Of a stretch of 64,000 nucleotides of DNA, positions 1-6,528 are shown piece by piece. The notes beneath the pieces were generated by a model. The model saw nothing but the letters and a program-made list of their open reading frames with translations, was not told where the DNA came from and did not search any database. Both the position numbers and the translations under genes were made by a program. The stretch covers positions 62,001 to 126,000 of the forward strand of contig NZ_CADCST010000071.1 of the NCBI RefSeq assembly GCF_902804485.1, written 5' to 3'. This DNA is from Flavobacterium collinsii. GTDB lineage: Bacteria; Bacteroidota; Bacteroidia; Flavobacteriales; Flavobacteriaceae. Within the stretch, counting starts at the first letter, position 1. Each line of letters begins with the position of its first letter.

Positions 1-2
1 AT

Positions 3-350
3 TTTGAAGACGGTTACGAAAATGCCCAGAAAATAATGACGGAACACCCGGACATAGACGCAATTTTTGCCATCACCGATTTGGTTGCCATCGGAATTAT
101 CAAATATTTTAATGAAGCGGGAATCAAAACACCGGAACAGGTAGCCGTTTTTGGGTTCAGCAATTGGTTTATGAGTACCGTTATCTCACCCAAACTAACT
201 ACAATTGACCAGCCCGGTTTTGAAATGGGGCATCAGGCGGTTTCGCTTTTAATAGATGAAATTGCAGACCTGAAAGAACATCGACCGGTGACACATCAAA
301 TTATTGAACTTCCTACAAGAATCATTGAAAGAGAATCAACCGTTAAATGA
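3..350 (+). CDS. LacI-family transcriptional regulator, C-terminal part (truncated by window edge)
   Basis: Only the last 115 codons are in the window; the reading frame is open from base 3 and the helix-turn-helix and N-terminal lobe lie upstream. What is visible is the C-terminal lobe of a periplasmic-binding-protein-like effector domain. It has the signature run in which an Ala-Ile-Phe-Ala strand precedes Thr-Asp, then an Ala-Ile-Gly helix, then Val-Ala-Val-Phe-Gly-Phe-Ser-Asn, followed by the conserved Thr-Thr-Ile-Asp-Gln-Pro and Met-Gly segment. Family members bind a sugar or nucleotide-like effector and repress or activate sugar-use genes. The effector cannot be read from this fragment. 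The next gene has its own promoter box, so no operon is implied. Confidence 0.9.
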   Translation, partial: FEDGYENAQKIMTEHPDIDAIFAITDLVAIGIIKYFNEAGIKTPEQVAVFGFSNWFMSTVISPKLTTIDQPGFEMGHQAVSLLIDEIADLKEHRPVTHQIIELPTRIIERESTVK

Positions 351-361
351 TTTTTTAGTTT

Positions 362-369
362 TAACTTTG
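362..369 (+). promoter_or_regulatory. Bacteroidota-type -7 box (TAACTTTG) before the 392 gene
   Basis: TAACTTTG, followed by CG, fits the TAnnTTTG consensus of the Bacteroidota housekeeping sigma factor. It lies 22 bases before the start codon at 392. No convincing TTG -33 element is seen at the usual 19-20 base spacing, so support is partial. Confidence 0.45.
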
Positions 370-391
370 CGTCAATTCTTAAAAAGCATCA

Positions 392-745
392 ATGTTTCCG
401 ATTCCTGAAAATACCGATATTTTATTGGCTGATGCCGAAAGTGAAAATCTATATTTGAGTTTGATTGAACAGATTAATAAAGACTTTAATTTGGCCAACG
501 AAGGAATCGATTTTCCGATGAGTATCTCTCCCGAAGAACTAAAGATTCAGCTTCACGAAAAAATCTACCGAATGATTCAGTACAAATTTGCTGAATACCT
601 GAACCTGCTTTATATTATCGATGTTTCTGAAAATGAAATTAAAAAACTCGACGGTTCTGATTTAGTGATTTTAGCCGAGCAGGTTTCTTTTTTAATTTTA
701 AAAAGAGAATGGCAGAAGGTTTGGTTTCGAAATTATTATAAGTAA
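392..745 (+). CDS. Conserved small protein of unknown function (117 aa)
   Basis: I do not recognise a named domain. The protein is acidic and probably mostly helical, without signal peptide or membrane segment, so probably cytoplasmic. The C-terminus is distinctive: a hydrophobic Ser-Phe-Leu-Ile-Leu run followed by Lys-Arg-Glu-Trp-Gln-Lys-Val-Trp-Phe-Arg-Asn. The ATG at 392 follows a TAACTTTG promoter box at 362 by a very short leader, which supports this start. The last 21 codons are matched by a second, decayed copy at 1387-1449 beyond the next gene. The two copies bracket the 818 gene, which suggests a local rearrangement at this 3' end. Confidence 0.7.
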   Translation: MFPIPENTDILLADAESENLYLSLIEQINKDFNLANEGIDFPMSISPEELKIQLHEKIYRMIQYKFAEYLNLLYIIDVSENEIKKLDGSDLVILAEQVSFLILKREWQKVWFRNYYK

Positions 746-817
746 AATACCAGGCTTCTCCATTATTCACAAAAAGAAAACTCAAAGTTTCAATCGCTAA
801 ACTAAATTTCATATAAC

Positions 818-1339
818 ATGAACAGTTCAAATAGCAACCTTAAAAACGAGTTAACAATTGAATATGGAGGTTTTTCCAAAGAAGACTTACTGCAAAAATT
901 AAAAGCGTCTACTATCATGCTCAATGAATTTGCTGAAATTATCTTTTCAAATAAAGCATTTAAGACCTCTAAAAAAAAGAAGTTAATTTCGATAAAAGAA
1001 ATTTCAATAAATGAATTAGGATTTCCGAATGGTGCAACAATATCTGAAATAAAAGAATCTCTGAAGAAATTTGGATTATCCGAATGTCCACTGGAAGCAG
1101 CCCCATATTTACGACTCAAATTACTCAACCAAGAAGAAATCACTGTTTCTGAGCACCAAAAAAACAAGGCACCTCTTGGTTCCTTAACAATCTTTACCAA
1201 TTCTATTAGTAACGACGATAGTTTCCCAAAAGGATTTTACCTTAGAAAAATGAACGGTCAATTGTGGTTAAGGGGATACACCTGCTCCTTAGATTTCGTT
1301 TGGAGTCCAGATGATCGATTTATATTCAAATGTCATTAA
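818..1339 (+). CDS. Conserved hypothetical protein (173 aa), possible acquired cargo gene
   Basis: Cytoplasmic-looking protein without signal peptide or membrane helix. Blocks that look conserved are an N-terminal Glu-Tyr-Gly-Gly-Phe followed by a Leu-Leu-Gln-Lys-Leu helix, a central Glu-Leu-Gly-Phe-Pro-Asn-Gly-Ala-Thr block, a Cys-Pro-Leu-Glu-Ala-Ala-Pro-Tyr-Leu-Arg-Leu block, and a C-terminal Phe-Pro-Lys-Gly-Phe-Tyr-Leu-Arg with Leu-Trp-Leu-Arg-Gly-Tyr and Trp-Ser-Pro-Asp-Asp. From memory, similar stand-alone proteins occur in distant bacterial phyla without assigned function, which would fit horizontal transfer; this is recollection, not a search result. The gene sits between the intact and the decayed copy of the neighbour's 3' end. 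An opposing 132-codon frame over the same bases is treated as its shadow. Confidence 0.65.
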   Translation: MNSSNSNLKNELTIEYGGFSKEDLLQKLKASTIMLNEFAEIIFSNKAFKTSKKKKLISIKEISINELGFPNGATISEIKESLKKFGLSECPLEAAPYLRLKLLNQEEITVSEHQKNKAPLGSLTIFTNSISNDDSFPKGFYLRKMNGQLWLRGYTCSLDFVWSPDDRFIFKCH

Positions 1340-1386
1340 GAAACAGCAACAGATTCAAAATAAAAATAAGCACTTTGTAGAGGAAA

Positions 1387-1449
1387 ATGTCTTTTTTGAT
1401 TTTAAGAAGAGAATTACAAAAAGTTTGGTTCCGAAATCATTACACTTAA
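1387..1449 (+). pseudogene. Decayed duplicate of the 3' end of the 392 gene
   Basis: Twenty codons and a stop align without gaps to the last 21 codons of the 392 gene (683-745). By eye about 50 of 63 bases match, and most residues are identical or conservative, including Gln-Lys-Val-Trp-Phe-Arg-Asn. An in-frame TAG lies just upstream, so it is not part of a longer reading frame. The longer frame crossing this stretch (1311-1505) reads it in another phase and is not coding. It is best explained as a remnant of a duplication or insertion event. Confidence 0.7.
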
Positions 1450-1460
1450 TTAGGCGCAGA

Positions 1461-1554
1461 GGTACAAAGTTGCAAAGCGACAGAGGCTTCCCTTCTTTGC
1501 AGTAAAATTTGTTTTCAAAACCTTTGAACCTTTGTCTCTATGTCTCTTTGAACC
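1461..1554. repeat. Imperfect 26-base inverted repeat between converging genes
   Basis: Arms 1461-1486 and 1529-1554 pair in three blocks: GGTACAAAG against GGTTCAAAG, a poorly matched 9-base middle, and GACAGAGG against GACAAAGG. Spacing is identical in both arms. It ends one base before the stop codon of the barrel gene on the minus strand. It shares 'CAAAG' words with the hairpins at 40524-40575 and 63963-64000. It may help to end transcription from both sides. Confidence 0.5.
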
Positions 1555-1555
1555 T

Positions 1556-2107
1556 TTAAAAGTACACTCTCACAAAAGGCATAAATCCGGATCCGTAAAG
1601 ACTGGTATCCTTATTAAACAAAACATCGTAGCGGGCTCCAATCGTTACACTTCCGGTTCTGTAACCTGCGCCAAGGTATAAGGCAGTATTCCAATAATTA
1701 TCGGAATAACTTGGTCGGTAAGGAGTCGATTTATAATCCGTATTTACACGAACCTGTTCTAGTTCGGCAGACAATTGAATTTCAGGAATTGGATTCACAA
1801 GTCCAATCAGACTTCCACCATAAACAAAAGAGCTGTAATAGTTTTTGGAGGACAGGTAACCAAACTGCAATCCAACACCAACAGATACAATTTCGTTTAC
1901 ATTATATATAGCACTTGGCAAAACGGAAATATCCGTATATCCGGAACCAATTCCTAAACCAAGACCTCCTCCAAATTGAACTTTCTCCCAAAAATGATTA
2001 CTGTTGTCTATAACATATTTTTGCTGTGCAATTGCAGAACTTGAAAATAAGACTACCAAAATCACAAAAAAAGTTTTGAAAACGATTGAAATTTGATTTT
2101 TATCCAT
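1556..2107 (-). CDS. Outer-membrane beta-barrel protein (183 aa)
   Basis: The ATG at 2107 gives Met-Asp-Lys-Asn followed by a hydrophobic signal segment ending Ser-Ser-Ala-Ile-Ala-Gln, so this start is preferred over the longer frame beginning at 2203, which would bury the signal peptide. The mature part alternates Gly- and aromatic-rich strands (for example Gly-Gly-Gly-Leu-Gly-Leu-Gly-Ile-Gly) and ends in an aromatic residue (Val-Arg-Val-Tyr-Phe), typical of small OmpA/OmpX-like barrels inserted by the BAM machinery. It is transcribed divergently from sucA. Related genes are sometimes labelled alpha-ketoglutarate decarboxylase, apparently because of that neighbour; nothing in the sequence supports an enzyme. 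Function unknown. Confidence 0.75.
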   Translation of the reverse strand: MDKNQISIVFKTFFVILVVLFSSSAIAQQKYVIDNSNHFWEKVQFGGGLGLGIGSGYTDISVLPSAIYNVNEIVSVGVGLQFGYLSSKNYYSSFVYGGSLIGLVNPIPEIQLSAELEQVRVNTDYKSTPYRPSYSDNYWNTALYLGAGYRTGSVTIGARYDVLFNKDTSLYGSGFMPFVRVYF

Positions 2108-2179
2108 AGTTGAGTCTATTTTTAACAAATTTTTACGTAAAAGTACGTAAAAAAAAGATTTAAATAAATGTGATTGTTG

Positions 2180-2187
2180 TACTTTTG
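2180..2187 (+). promoter_or_regulatory. -7 box (TACTTTTG) of the sucAB operon
   Basis: TACTTTTG followed by CG matches TAnnTTTG and lies 37 bases before the sucA ATG at 2224. It overlaps the longer reading frame that would start at 2170, which argues for the 2224 start. No clear TTG is seen 19-20 bases upstream. Confidence 0.5.
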
Positions 2188-2223
2188 CGATTCTATTTAA
2201 CAAAAAGTATATTCACTCATATT

Positions 2224-4998
2224 ATGGATAGGTTTTCATTTTTAAATGCAGCGCATACAGAGTTTTTCGCACAATTATATGATCAGTATTTAGTAAACCC
2301 AGATAGCGTTGAGCCAAGCTGGAGAAGTTTTTTTCAAGGTTTCGATTTTGGACAAACGACTTATAATGACGAAAATCCGGTTCAACGAATTGTTGAATAC
2401 GTAACAAACGACAACGTAGATTGTAGTTTAGTTTCTGATAAATTACAAAAAGAATTCAATGTCCTAAAATTAATCGATGCTTACCGTACACGCGGGCACT
2501 TGTTTACCAAAACAAACCCTGTTCGTGATCGTAGAACATCGTCTCCAACTTTAGACATTGAAAATTTCGGATTAACAACTGCTGATCTTTCAACAGTTTT
2601 TGATGCTGCTCAGGCAATCGGAGTAGCCCCTTCTACATTACAGGATATCGTAACACGCCTTCAGACTATTTACTGCCAACACATTGGTATCGAATACATG
2701 TACATCAGAAATCCCGGCGTTGTAAAATGGATCCAGGACAAACTGGCTGTAAACGTAAACCAGCCAAACTTCTCTTCTGAAGAAAAGAAAACAATCTTAA
2801 ATAAATTAAACCAGGCCGTATCTTTCGAGAATTTCCTACACACTAAATATGTAGGTCAAAAACGATTCTCATTAGAAGGTGGAGAATCTATCATCCCGGC
2901 TTTGGACGCTTTGATCGAGCAGGCTGCCGAAAAAGGAGTGGAACAATTCGTAATGGGAATGGCTCACCGTGGTCGTTTGAACGTTTTGGCTAACATCTTC
3001 GGAAAATCAACTCAGGATATTTTTGGTGAGTTTGACGGTAAAGATTACGATCAGGAATATTTTGACGGTGACGTAAAATACCACTTAGGTCTTACAGCTG
3101 ACAAAAAAACAAGAACAGGAAAAAACATCAACATCAATTTAGCACCAAACCCTTCTCACTTAGAAACGGTTGGAGCTGTAATTGAAGGAATCACAAGAGC
3201 AAAACAGGACAAATACTATCCTAACGATTTCTCTAAAGTATTACCTATTGCCGTTCACGGAGATGCTGCAATCGCAGGTCAGGGAATCTTGTATGAGATT
3301 ATTCAAATGGCTCAACTTGACGGATACAAAACAGGCGGTACGATTCATATCGTAATCAACAATCAGGTTGGTTTTACCACTAACTATTTAGATGCACGTT
3401 CGTCTACGTACTGTACCGATGTTGCCAAAGTAACACTTTCACCGGTATTACACGTAAATGCTGATGACGCTGAAGCTGTGGTACACGCCGTATCTTTTGC
3501 ATTAGACTACAGAATGCAATTTGGACGCGACGTATTTATTGACTTATTAGGATACAGAAAATACGGTCACAACGAAGGTGATGAGCCTCGTTTTACACAA
3601 CCGGTTTTATATAAAATCATCGCGAAACATAAAAATCCAAGAGATATTTATGCAGAGAAATTATTGTCTGACGGCATAATCGATGCTACTTATGTAAATG
3701 CTTTAGAAAAAGAATACAAATCGGCTATGGAGGAGAACTTAGAAGCTTCCCGTAAAAAAGATTTGACAATTATAACTCCATTCATGAAAAACGAATGGGA
3801 TGGATTTGTTCAGGTAACAGATACACAAATGCTTGAAAAAGTAGACACTACTTTTGATAAAAAAGGACTGGACTCTATCATCGATACAATCTCAACCTTA
3901 CCATCTGACAAGAAGTTCATCAACAAAATAACTAAAATTGTTACGGACAGAAAAGTAGGATACGACAACAATACACTTGATTGGGGAACTGCAGAAGCAT
4001 TGGCTTACGGTTCACTTTTAACAGAAGGATTCGACATTCGTATTTCTGGTCAGGACGTAGAGCGTGGTACTTTCTCTCACCGTCACGCAGTTGTTAAAGT
4101 AGAAGACTCTGAAGAAGAAGTGATTTTATTGAATTCTATTGAGAACAAAAAAGGGAAATTTGGTGTATTCAACTCTCTTTTATCTGAATATGGTGTTCTT
4201 GGTTTTGATTATGGATATGCATTAGCCAATCCAAATGCCTTAACAATCTGGGAAGCACAGTTTGGAGATTTCTCTAACGGAGCTCAAATCATGATTGACC
4301 AATACATCTCTTGTGGAGAAGACAAATGGAACAACCAAAACGGTATTGTTTTATTATTACCTCACGGATATGAAGGTCAGGGAGCTGAACACTCTTCTGC
4401 AAGAATGGAACGTTACTTACAACTTTGCGCAAGACACAACATGTATGTTGCCGATTGTACAACGCCAGCCAACTTCTTCCACTTGTTAAGAAGACAAATG
4501 AAAACAAATTTCCGTAAACCTTTGGTCGTTTTCTCTCCAAAAAGTTTATTACGTGATCCAAGATGCGTATCAACTGTTGAAGAACTAGCAACAGGAACTT
4601 TCCAGGAAACGATTGATGATACTACAGTAAACAAAAAAGACGTAAAATCTTTAGTATTCTGTACCGGTAAATTCTACTACGACATTGTAGCTGAAAGAGA
4701 AAACAACGGAAGAAATGATGTTGCAGTTGTTCGTATCGAGCAATTATTTCCTTTCCCAGTGGAACAAATCAAAGAAATCATTGCACAATATCCAAATGTT
4801 GACGATTATGTTTGGGCACAGGAAGAGCCTAAAAACATGGGAGCCTACAGCTTTATGCTGATGAACTTTGACCTTGTAAAATGGAGATTGGCCTCATTAA
4901 AAGCTTATTCTGCTCCTGCATCAGGAAGCTACACGCGTTCAAAACGTCGTCATGCTGATGCGATTAGAATGGTTTTCGATAAAAATTTATTCAGATAA
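2224..4998 (+). CDS. sucA: 2-oxoglutarate dehydrogenase E1 component (924 aa)
   Basis: Thiamine-diphosphate-dependent E1 subunit, which decarboxylates 2-oxoglutarate and transfers the succinyl group to the lipoyl arm of E2 in the TCA cycle. Visible landmarks are the short N-terminal E1 segment (roughly residues 3-40, Phe-Leu-Asn-Ala to Ser-Trp-Arg-Ser-Phe-Phe), the Gly-Met-Ala-His-Arg-Gly-Arg-Leu-Asn block near residue 246, the cofactor-site His-Gly-Asp-Ala-Ala-Ile-Ala-Gly-Gln-Gly near 344, and a C-terminal transketolase-like half with Glu-Gly-Gln-Gly-Ala-Glu-His-Ser-Ser-Ala-Arg. Length is close to the 933 residues of the E. coli enzyme. The ATG at 2224 gives the canonical Met-Asp-Arg-Phe start. 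sucB follows after 77 bases with a hairpin in the gap; no E3 gene is present here. Confidence 0.97.
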   Translation: MDRFSFLNAAHTEFFAQLYDQYLVNPDSVEPSWRSFFQGFDFGQTTYNDENPVQRIVEYVTNDNVDCSLVSDKLQKEFNVLKLIDAYRTRGHLFTKTNPVRDRRTSSPTLDIENFGLTTADLSTVFDAAQAIGVAPSTLQDIVTRLQTIYCQHIGIEYMYIRNPGVVKWIQDKLAVNVNQPNFSSEEKKTILNKLNQAVSFENFLHTKYVGQKRFSLEGGESIIPALDALIEQAAEKGVEQFVMGMAHRGRLNVLANIFGKSTQDIFGEFDGKDYDQEYFDGDVKYHLGLTADKKTRTGKNININLAPNPSHLETVGAVIEGITRAKQDKYYPNDFSKVLPIAVHGDAAIAGQGILYEIIQMAQLDGYKTGGTIHIVINNQVGFTTNYLDARSSTYCTDVAKVTLSPVLHVNADDAEAVVHAVSFALDYRMQFGRDVFIDLLGYRKYGHNEGDEPRFTQPVLYKIIAKHKNPRDIYAEKLLSDGIIDATYVNALEKEYKSAMEENLEASRKKDLTIITPFMKNEWDGFVQVTDTQMLEKVDTTFDKKGLDSIIDTISTLPSDKKFINKITKIVTDRKVGYDNNTLDWGTAEALAYGSLLTEGFDIRISGQDVERGTFSHRHAVVKVEDSEEEVILLNSIENKKGKFGVFNSLLSEYGVLGFDYGYALANPNALTIWEAQFGDFSNGAQIMIDQYISCGEDKWNNQNGIVLLLPHGYEGQGAEHSSARMERYLQLCARHNMYVADCTTPANFFHLLRRQMKTNFRKPLVVFSPKSLLRDPRCVSTVEELATGTFQETIDDTTVNKKDVKSLVFCTGKFYYDIVAERENNGRNDVAVVRIEQLFPFPVEQIKEIIAQYPNVDDYVWAQEEPKNMGAYSFMLMNFDLVKWRLASLKAYSAPASGSYTRSKRRHADAIRMVFDKNLFR

Positions 4999-5011
4999 AA
5001 AAATGTTTCAA

Positions 5012-5049
5012 GTTTAAAGTTTCCGGTTTAACAACAGGAAACTTTAAAC
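5012..5049 (+). repeat. Hairpin between sucA and sucB
   Basis: A perfect 13-base inverted repeat (arms 5012-5024 and 5037-5049, loop of 12) fills most of the intergenic gap. It has no T-tract directly after the stem, so it is not a classic terminator; it may protect or process the sucA message. Similar words (AGTTTCAAG and GAAACTTTAAACC) recur between nuoF and nuoG. Confidence 0.6.
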
Positions 5050-5075
5050 CATAAAAACCTTAAACAAAAAATAAG

Positions 5076-6311
5076 ATGATTTTAGAAATGAAAGTCCCAT
5101 CACCAGGGGAATCAATAAAAGAAGTTGAAATTGCAACTTGGTTAGTAAAAGACGGAGATTATGTAGAAAAAGATCAAGCTATTGCTGAAGTTGATTCAGA
5201 CAAAGCTACTCTTGAGTTACCGGCTGAAGCAAGCGGAACAATTACGCTAAAAGCAGAAGAAGGTGATGCAGTAGCAGTAGGCGCTGTAGTTTGTTTAATT
5301 GATACAAGTGCAGCAAAACCGTCAGGATCTGCTCCGGCAGCTGAAGCTCCAAAGGCTGAGGCTCCAAAAGCGGAAGTAAAAGCTGAAGCACCAAAAGCAG
5401 CTCCGGTTCAGGCTCCGGCAGCTACAAGTTATGCAGCGGGAACACCATCTCCGGCAGCAAGAAAAATATTAGACGAAAAAAACATAGCACCGGCAACAGT
5501 TTCAGGAACTGGTAAAGGAGGCAGAATCACTAAAGACGATGCAGTAAACGCAGTACCTTCAATGGGAACTCCAACAGGAGGAAGCCGTGGAACTGAGCGT
5601 ACTAAATTATCAATGTTACGTCGTAAAGTGGCTGAGAGATTAGTAGCTGCTAAAAACGAAACAGCAATGTTAACGACTTTCAATGAAGTTAACATGACGC
5701 CAATCAACCAAATTCGTAACGAATACAAAGATGCTTTCAAAGCAAAACATGGTGGTCTTGGTTTAGGATTCATGTCATTCTTTACAAAAGCAGTTACAAG
5801 AGCGTTACAATTGTATCCGGACGTAAACTCTATGATGGATGGTGATTATAAAGTAGCTTATGATTTTGCTGATATCTCTATTGCAGTTTCAGGACCAAAA
5901 GGTTTAATGGTTCCTGTAGTTCGTAACGCTGAATTGTTGACTTTCCGTGGAATCGAAGCTGAAATCAAAAGATTAGCACTTAGAGCACGTGACGGTCAGA
6001 TTACTGTTGACGATATGACAGGTGGAACTTTCACTATTACTAATGGTGGTGTTTTTGGAAGTATGTTAAGTACTCCAATTATCAACCCTCCTCAATCAGG
6101 AATTTTAGGAATGCACAACATTATTGAGCGTCCAATTGCTGTAAACGGTAAAGTTGAAATTCACCCAATGATGTACGTAGCACTTTCTTACGACCACAGA
6201 ATCATCGACGGACGTGAGTCAGTTGGATTCTTAGTAGCTGTAAAAGAAGCTTTAGAAAATCCGTTAGAGTTATTAATGAATGGCGATGCTAAACGCGCTT
6301 TAGAATTGTAA
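5076..6311 (+). CDS. sucB: Dihydrolipoyllysine succinyltransferase, E2 of 2-oxoglutarate dehydrogenase (411 aa)
   Basis: Core acyltransferase of the complex, which moves the succinyl group from lipoate to CoA. Domains in order are a single lipoyl domain (residues 1-75) with the modified lysine at Lys43 in Asp-Ser-Asp-Lys-Ala, an Ala/Pro/Lys-rich flexible linker (about 80-120), an E3-binding domain (about 123-158, Ser-Pro-Ala-Ala-Arg-Lys-Ile) and the catalytic domain to the end, with active-site His374 and Asp378 in His-Arg-Ile-Ile-Asp-Gly. One lipoyl domain and pairing with sucA favour the 2-oxoglutarate rather than the pyruvate complex. Probably co-transcribed with sucA; a strong terminator follows. 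Confidence 0.96.
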   Translation: MILEMKVPSPGESIKEVEIATWLVKDGDYVEKDQAIAEVDSDKATLELPAEASGTITLKAEEGDAVAVGAVVCLIDTSAAKPSGSAPAAEAPKAEAPKAEVKAEAPKAAPVQAPAATSYAAGTPSPAARKILDEKNIAPATVSGTGKGGRITKDDAVNAVPSMGTPTGGSRGTERTKLSMLRRKVAERLVAAKNETAMLTTFNEVNMTPINQIRNEYKDAFKAKHGGLGLGFMSFFTKAVTRALQLYPDVNSMMDGDYKVAYDFADISIAVSGPKGLMVPVVRNAELLTFRGIEAEIKRLALRARDGQITVDDMTGGTFTITNGGVFGSMLSTPIINPPQSGILGMHNIIERPIAVNGKVEIHPMMYVALSYDHRIIDGRESVGFLVAVKEALENPLELLMNGDAKRALEL

Positions 6312-6337
6312 TTGTAATAATTTTCTACAATCATATA

Positions 6338-6370
6338 AAACCTGCTCATTCATTTGAGCAGGTTTTTTTT
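6338..6370 (+). terminator. Rho-independent terminator of sucAB
   Basis: Stem AAACCTGCTCA pairs with TGAGCAGGTTT across a short loop and is followed by a run of T, 27 bases after the sucB stop codon. Confidence 0.9.
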
Positions 6371-6445
6371 CTTAATATTAGCTTAAATTCCGCTTAAGAT
6401 GTTAAAATTTTAAACAAATAAAAATTTAAACCCTTAAAAACTATT

Positions 6446-6462
6446 TTATTTAGAATAAATAA
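6446..6462. promoter_or_regulatory. Palindrome upstream of the TonB receptor promoter, candidate operator
   Basis: TTATTTA-gaa-TAAATAA is a perfect 7-base inverted repeat ending 8 bases before the -33 TTG. A related half-site in opposite orientation (TTAATTCTAAATAAA, 6512-6526) lies in the leader just before the ATG. The position suits an iron-responsive regulator of an iron-uptake operon, but the binding protein is not identifiable and AT richness makes chance palindromes more likely. Confidence 0.4.
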
Positions 6463-6469
6463 GAATAAC

Positions 6470-6500
6470 TTGCTTGGCTTGTATTCTGCAATTAAATTTG
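6470..6500 (+). promoter_or_regulatory. Promoter of the TonB receptor / PepSY operon
   Basis: TTG (6470-6472), a spacer of exactly 20 bases and TAAATTTG (6493-6500) match the Bacteroidota promoter TTG-N19-20-TAnnTTTG. The expected start of transcription is near 6507, giving a leader of about 20 bases. Confidence 0.75.
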
Positions 6501-6528
6501 CACTATTCAAATTAATTCTAAATAAAAA

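Noticed and set aside
802..1200. 132-codon frame on the minus strand opposite the 818 gene
   Set aside because: The plus-strand frame is longer and has block-like conserved content; the minus frame has shadow-like composition.
1311..1505. 64-codon frame after the 818 gene
   Set aside because: It overlaps the 818 gene's end and reads the decayed gene copy in the wrong phase; its tail is intergenic repeat. No promoter or conserved content.
2170..2223. Longer N-terminus for sucA from 2170
   Set aside because: The 18 extra codons contain the promoter box, and the family starts at Met-Asp-Arg-Phe-like sequence.
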